Assembly: GCA_947173945.1 (NCBI GenBank) | Contig: CAMWGV010000018.1 | Coordinates: 1-45,173 of the forward strand | Direction: 5' to 3' | Origin: an uncultured Lachnospiraceae bacterium | GTDB taxonomy: Bacteria > Bacillota > Clostridia > Lachnospirales > Lachnospiraceae | Length of the DNA stretch: 45,173 nt | Part shown: piece by piece, positions 42,344 through 45,173 of the stretch | Numbering within the stretch: the stretch's first letter is position 1 | How the letters are laid out: each line of letters begins with the position of its first letter | Notes under the pieces: generated by a model | Databases searched by the model: none | Seen by the model: the letters and a program-made list of their open reading frames with translations, nothing else | Told to the model about the DNA's origin: nothing | Translations under genes and position numbers: made by a program

Positions 42344-42757
42344 ATGGCAGTTATTGATGATTTAATACGCGAGGAAGCAACAGGTACTCTTAGTTTCGGT
42401 AATTATGAGCTTAGCACAAAGACTAAGAAAGATGGCTTTAATTACAACGGTGATATTTATAAGATAAAGACCTTTAATGAGATTACCAAATTAGAGAGAA
42501 ACGGCATGTTTGTGTATGAATCAGTTCCAGGAACCACAGTTCATGGATTCAAGGCAACAGACAAGAGTGTCAGTCTTGTTGTTGAGGGTAAGGAGGATGC
42601 TCAGGTTACTTTGGAGCTTGAGGCTGAAAAGGAATATAAGATTCATATTGACAAAATCTACGTAGGAAAGCTTAAGACAAATTTGGGTGGAAAGCTTAAT
42701 ATGAGTGTTGAGCTTGAACCGGGCAAGCAGGTTGATATTTTAGTGGAGAAGATGTAG
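42344..42757 (+). CDS. Conserved-looking small protein of unknown function upstream of radA
   Basis: A 137-aa, acidic, beta-strand-rich protein without signal peptide or membrane helix. I do not recognise the family. Visible features are an N-terminal helix (MAVIDDLIREEATG), a strand-turn pattern with many Lys/Thr pairs, and a C-terminal part (YKIHIDKIYVGKLKTNLGGKLNMSVEL) that reads like a small beta-sandwich. It has a strong RBS (GGAGG) and its own promoter, and overlaps radA by one base (TAGTG). The coupling suggests translation in fixed ratio with RadA, not necessarily a joint function. Confidence 0.8.
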   Translation: MAVIDDLIREEATGTLSFGNYELSTKTKKDGFNYNGDIYKIKTFNEITKLERNGMFVYESVPGTTVHGFKATDKSVSLVVEGKEDAQVTLELEAEKEYKIHIDKIYVGKLKTNLGGKLNMSVELEPGKQVDILVEKM

Positions 42758-44115
42758 TGGCAAAGGAAAAACAGGTTTATTTCTGTAAGGAGTGCGGCTA
42801 CGAATCGGCAAAATGGTTAGGTCAGTGTCCGGGCTGCAGAGCTTGGAACACATTTGTAGAAGAAAGAATATCGGTGGGCGCAGGCAGTCATGCTAATGTA
42901 AAAAGGGATGCTGTTGCGCCTACAAGTATTTTAGAAGTTACAACTGCCAATGAAAGTCGTATAAAAACAGGAATTTCGGAATTAGACAGAGTGTTAGGTG
43001 GGGGCATAGTTGAAGGCTCCCTTGTTTTGGTGGGTGGAGATCCGGGCATTGGAAAGTCTACAATACTGTTACAGATGTGCCGTAATCTTGTTCAGGAAAC
43101 AGGTACGGAGGTTTTATATGTATCAGGAGAGGAGTCATTGTCACAGATTAAAATGAGGGCTGAGAGAATAGGAAGCTTTACGAAGGACATGAAGCTGCTT
43201 TGTGATAATGATATGGACAACATTTCAGAGGCCATAAAAAAAAGTATGGCAAAGGTTGTTATTATTGATTCTATTCAGACTGTGCTTGCCTCAGAGGTGG
43301 GGTCAGCTCCAGGTACGGTAACGCAGGTAAGGGAAGTTACGGCGAGGCTGATGCAGCTTGCAAAGCAAAATAATATAGCAGTTTTTATTGTTGGACATGT
43401 TACGAAGGAGGGAACAGTAGCTGGTCCAAGAACCTTAGAACATATGGTTGACTCGGTTCTTTATTTTGAGGGAGACAGGAATAATGGCTTCCGGGTTTTG
43501 CGTGGTGTAAAAAACAGATTTGGCTCAACAAATGAAATAGGTGTATTTACAATGACAGATAAGGGACTTTGTGAAGTGGAAAATCCGTCACAGCTTATGC
43601 TGAACGGCAGACCGGAAGGGGTTCCGGGGTCGGTTGTTGTGTCTTCCATAGAGGGTACAAGAAGTATACTTGTAGAATTGCAGGCACTTGTATGCCAGAC
43701 AAATTTTAATATGCCGAGGAGGACTGCGGTAGGCGTTGATTATAACAGGGTAAATCTTATAACAGCAGTCATGGAAAAAAGAGTCGGTATGAACCTATGG
43801 GGACATGATGCATATGTTAGTATAGCGGGAGGAATGAAAATAAATGATCCTGCGATAGATTTAGGAATCGCATTTGCAATTGCATCAAGCATGAACAACA
43901 AGCCTGTAGGTGATGATGTGATGATTATAGGAGAAATCGGTCTGGCCGGAGAGATACGTGGAGTTACCAATATAATGCAGAGAGTGAAGGAAGCTGACAA
44001 ACTTGGCTTTCGGAAATGCATTATGCCAAAATCCAATTACGACAAGGAAATGGAGAAGCTGGGCATCGAAATTGTATGTGTGTCAAATCTTGCCCAGGCT
44101 ATTGAAAATATGTAG
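42757..44115 (+). CDS. radA: DNA repair protein RadA (Sms)
   Basis: A helicase-like recombination factor that helps process branched DNA. It starts with a four-cysteine zinc finger (FCKECGYESAKWLGQCPGC), followed by a RecA-type ATPase domain with Walker A GGDPGIGKST, Walker B VVIIDSIQTV and the RadA-specific KNRFGSTNE motif. The C-terminal third is a Lon-protease-like domain (DYNRVNLITAVMEKR, ISIAGGMKIND). Length (452 aa) is normal. It uses a GTG start at 42757, overlapping the preceding stop. Confidence 0.97.
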   Translation: MAKEKQVYFCKECGYESAKWLGQCPGCRAWNTFVEERISVGAGSHANVKRDAVAPTSILEVTTANESRIKTGISELDRVLGGGIVEGSLVLVGGDPGIGKSTILLQMCRNLVQETGTEVLYVSGEESLSQIKMRAERIGSFTKDMKLLCDNDMDNISEAIKKSMAKVVIIDSIQTVLASEVGSAPGTVTQVREVTARLMQLAKQNNIAVFIVGHVTKEGTVAGPRTLEHMVDSVLYFEGDRNNGFRVLRGVKNRFGSTNEIGVFTMTDKGLCEVENPSQLMLNGRPEGVPGSVVVSSIEGTRSILVELQALVCQTNFNMPRRTAVGVDYNRVNLITAVMEKRVGMNLWGHDAYVSIAGGMKINDPAIDLGIAFAIASSMNNKPVGDDVMIIGEIGLAGEIRGVTNIMQRVKEADKLGFRKCIMPKSNYDKEMEKLGIEIVCVSNLAQAIENM

Positions 44116-44220
44116 ACATAGCGTGCGTTTGCGATATTGTTTATAAAGCACAACAAGCTTATAGAAAGTAAGGAATTTACAATTGCCAAATTACTTACGA
44201 AAATGAAAGGCAATCAAGGG

Positions 44221-45021
44221 ATGAAAATTGATAAGAATAGAGTACTGGCAAAATTTAAATGTTACACAGATGGCTATGACACTACTAACATAAAAGTGAG
44301 GCTGAAAATAGACCACACGTATCGTGTTGCAGGATTGTGCAGGCAAATTGCACAGTCTGAAAATATGAGTGCTGAGGAACAGGATCTTGCGTGGCTGTTG
44401 GGAATGCTTCACGATATAGGGCGGTTCGAGCAATTAAGAAGATACAACACATTTATGGACGCAGAGTCTGTAGACCATGCTGCGCTTGGGGCAGACATAT
44501 TGTTTCAGGATTGTATGACTTCTGAAAAGTCAAATAACTCAAGACAGGAAATCAGGGATTATGTGGAAGATGACTCTGAGGATTATCTGATTGAAACTGC
44601 CATAAGGCAGCACAATGTATATAGAATAAACGACAACTTAGACCAACGTACACAGATGTTTTGTAATATACTGAGAGATGCAGACAAAATAGATATATTT
44701 CGTGTATGTGCGGAAACACCTATGGAGGATATATATAATACAACCCGTGAGGAATTATACAGTTCAGATGTATCGGATAAGGTTATGGAAAGCTTTTTCG
44801 AGCATCATGCAACATTAAGAAGTATAAGGAGAACGGTAGTGGACCAACTCGTAGGACATATTTCACTTGTATATGAGCTTGTGTTTGCAGCTAGCAGGGC
44901 AATTGCTTACGAGCAGGGTTATCTGCAAACATTGATGAACTTTGAATCGGAAAGTGAGAATACAAGAGCTTGTTTTGAATTGATTCGAAAAGAAGTAAAA
45001 TCGTATGTAAATATCTCCTAA
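44221..45021 (+). CDS. HD-domain phosphohydrolase
   Basis: A 266-aa metal-dependent HD-superfamily protein. The motifs are KIDHTYRVAGLCRQIA (first His), GMLHDIGRFEQLRRY (HD pair), DAESVDHAALGADILF (His) and later ILRDADKIDIFRV (Asp). The pattern is that of a nucleotide or (p)ppGpp-related hydrolase, but no second domain gives a specific role. I prefer the ATG at 44221 because the family usually begins shortly before the NRVLAKFKCYTDGYD segment; earlier in-frame starts at 44137 (TTG) and 44203 (ATG) are possible. It follows radA by about 105 bases on this choice. Confidence 0.85.
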   Translation: MKIDKNRVLAKFKCYTDGYDTTNIKVRLKIDHTYRVAGLCRQIAQSENMSAEEQDLAWLLGMLHDIGRFEQLRRYNTFMDAESVDHAALGADILFQDCMTSEKSNNSRQEIRDYVEDDSEDYLIETAIRQHNVYRINDNLDQRTQMFCNILRDADKIDIFRVCAETPMEDIYNTTREELYSSDVSDKVMESFFEHHATLRSIRRTVVDQLVGHISLVYELVFAASRAIAYEQGYLQTLMNFESESENTRACFELIRKEVKSYVNIS

Positions 45022-45039
45022 AAAAATACAAAAAAGGTG

Positions 45040-45068
45040 TTGACATTCAAAAATCACTATGCTATTAT
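45040..45068 (+). promoter_or_regulatory. Strong promoter of an operon continuing beyond the window
   Basis: Consensus TTGACA (45040-45045), 17-base spacer, TATTAT (45063-45068). A GCTGTC/GACAGC hairpin (45074-45090) follows at once. Confidence 0.8.
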
Positions 45069-45073
45069 CTAAT

Positions 45074-45173
45074 AGCTGTCGCAAGGACAGCAGGATAAAA
45101 AAGGAAAAATAAATACGCAGGGATTTATTTTTTTGACCTAAAAATGGTGAACATTTGAAAATTTAATAACATG
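45074..45173 (+). other. Leader with boxA-like sequence, possible start of an rRNA operon
   Basis: After the promoter: a short hairpin (45074-45090), an AAATAAAT/ATTTATTT helix followed by T (about 45107-45135), and then GTGAACATTTGAAAATTTAA, which resembles the boxA antitermination element of Firmicute rRNA operons. There is no open reading frame. The 16S rRNA itself would lie outside the window, so this is an inference. Confidence 0.4.

Overview
The window looks like chromosomal DNA of a low-GC Firmicute, most likely a Lachnospiraceae-type Clostridium relative. The reasons are AT-rich codon use, strong AGGAGG-type ribosome binding sites, many -35/-10 pairs with 17-bp spacers, the dgt-dnaG-rpoD-trmK-nif3 gene order, fused FolB-FolK, and membrane and coiled-coil proteins typical of gut anaerobes. 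The species cannot be fixed from the sequence alone. Almost everything is on the plus strand; the exceptions are an unknown membrane protein (16094-16972), RNase P RNA (30731-31073) and a diguanylate cyclase (33974-36301).

Layout. 52-4566: a membrane-anchored polysaccharide deacetylase, then a folate cluster (folC, a small HD hydrolase, folP, folB-folK fusion). 4578-8235: polyphosphate turnover (ppx, ppk1). 8253-11929: a heterodimeric ABC exporter. 12034-12939: a zinc-dependent phospholipase C-like protein and a small Cys-rich protein, closed by a terminator. 12989-13275: a non-coding, almost fully palindromic element that fits no annotated class and is the most unusual object here. 13362-16028: an ABC-F protein with one apparently dead ATP site, then trpS. 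16094-18243: an unknown membrane protein and an alpha/beta-hydrolase-fold protein that has lost its catalytic residues. 18316-22160: a carbohydrate (CUT1) ABC uptake operon with a long 5' leader, an internal terminator plus a long-range hairpin between binding protein and permeases, and tandem hairpins at its end. 22196-23345: a PrsA/SurA-like foldase lipoprotein. 23538-30730: dgt, dnaG, rpoD, trmK, a Nif3-like protein and a TGS-domain nucleoside kinase. rnpB lies convergent to the kinase and abuts its stop codon. 31142-33916: nitroreductase, coiled-coil protein, thioesterase, metF. 36499-42239: purM-purN-purD-gntR-clpC as one overlapping unit. 42344-45021: unknown protein, radA, HD hydrolase. 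The last 130 bases hold a strong promoter and a boxA-like sequence, which suggests an rRNA operon begins just beyond the window.

How the parts connect. Folate synthesis (folC, folP, folBK), one-carbon reduction (metF) and folate-using purine synthesis (purN) are all present but in separate operons. DNA and RNA maintenance genes (dgt, dnaG, rpoD, trmK, rnpB, radA) make up much of the right half. Sugar uptake and the LacI-type-sensor diguanylate cyclase suggest nutrient-responsive regulation. I see no prophage, transposase, CRISPR array, tRNA or complete rRNA in the window.
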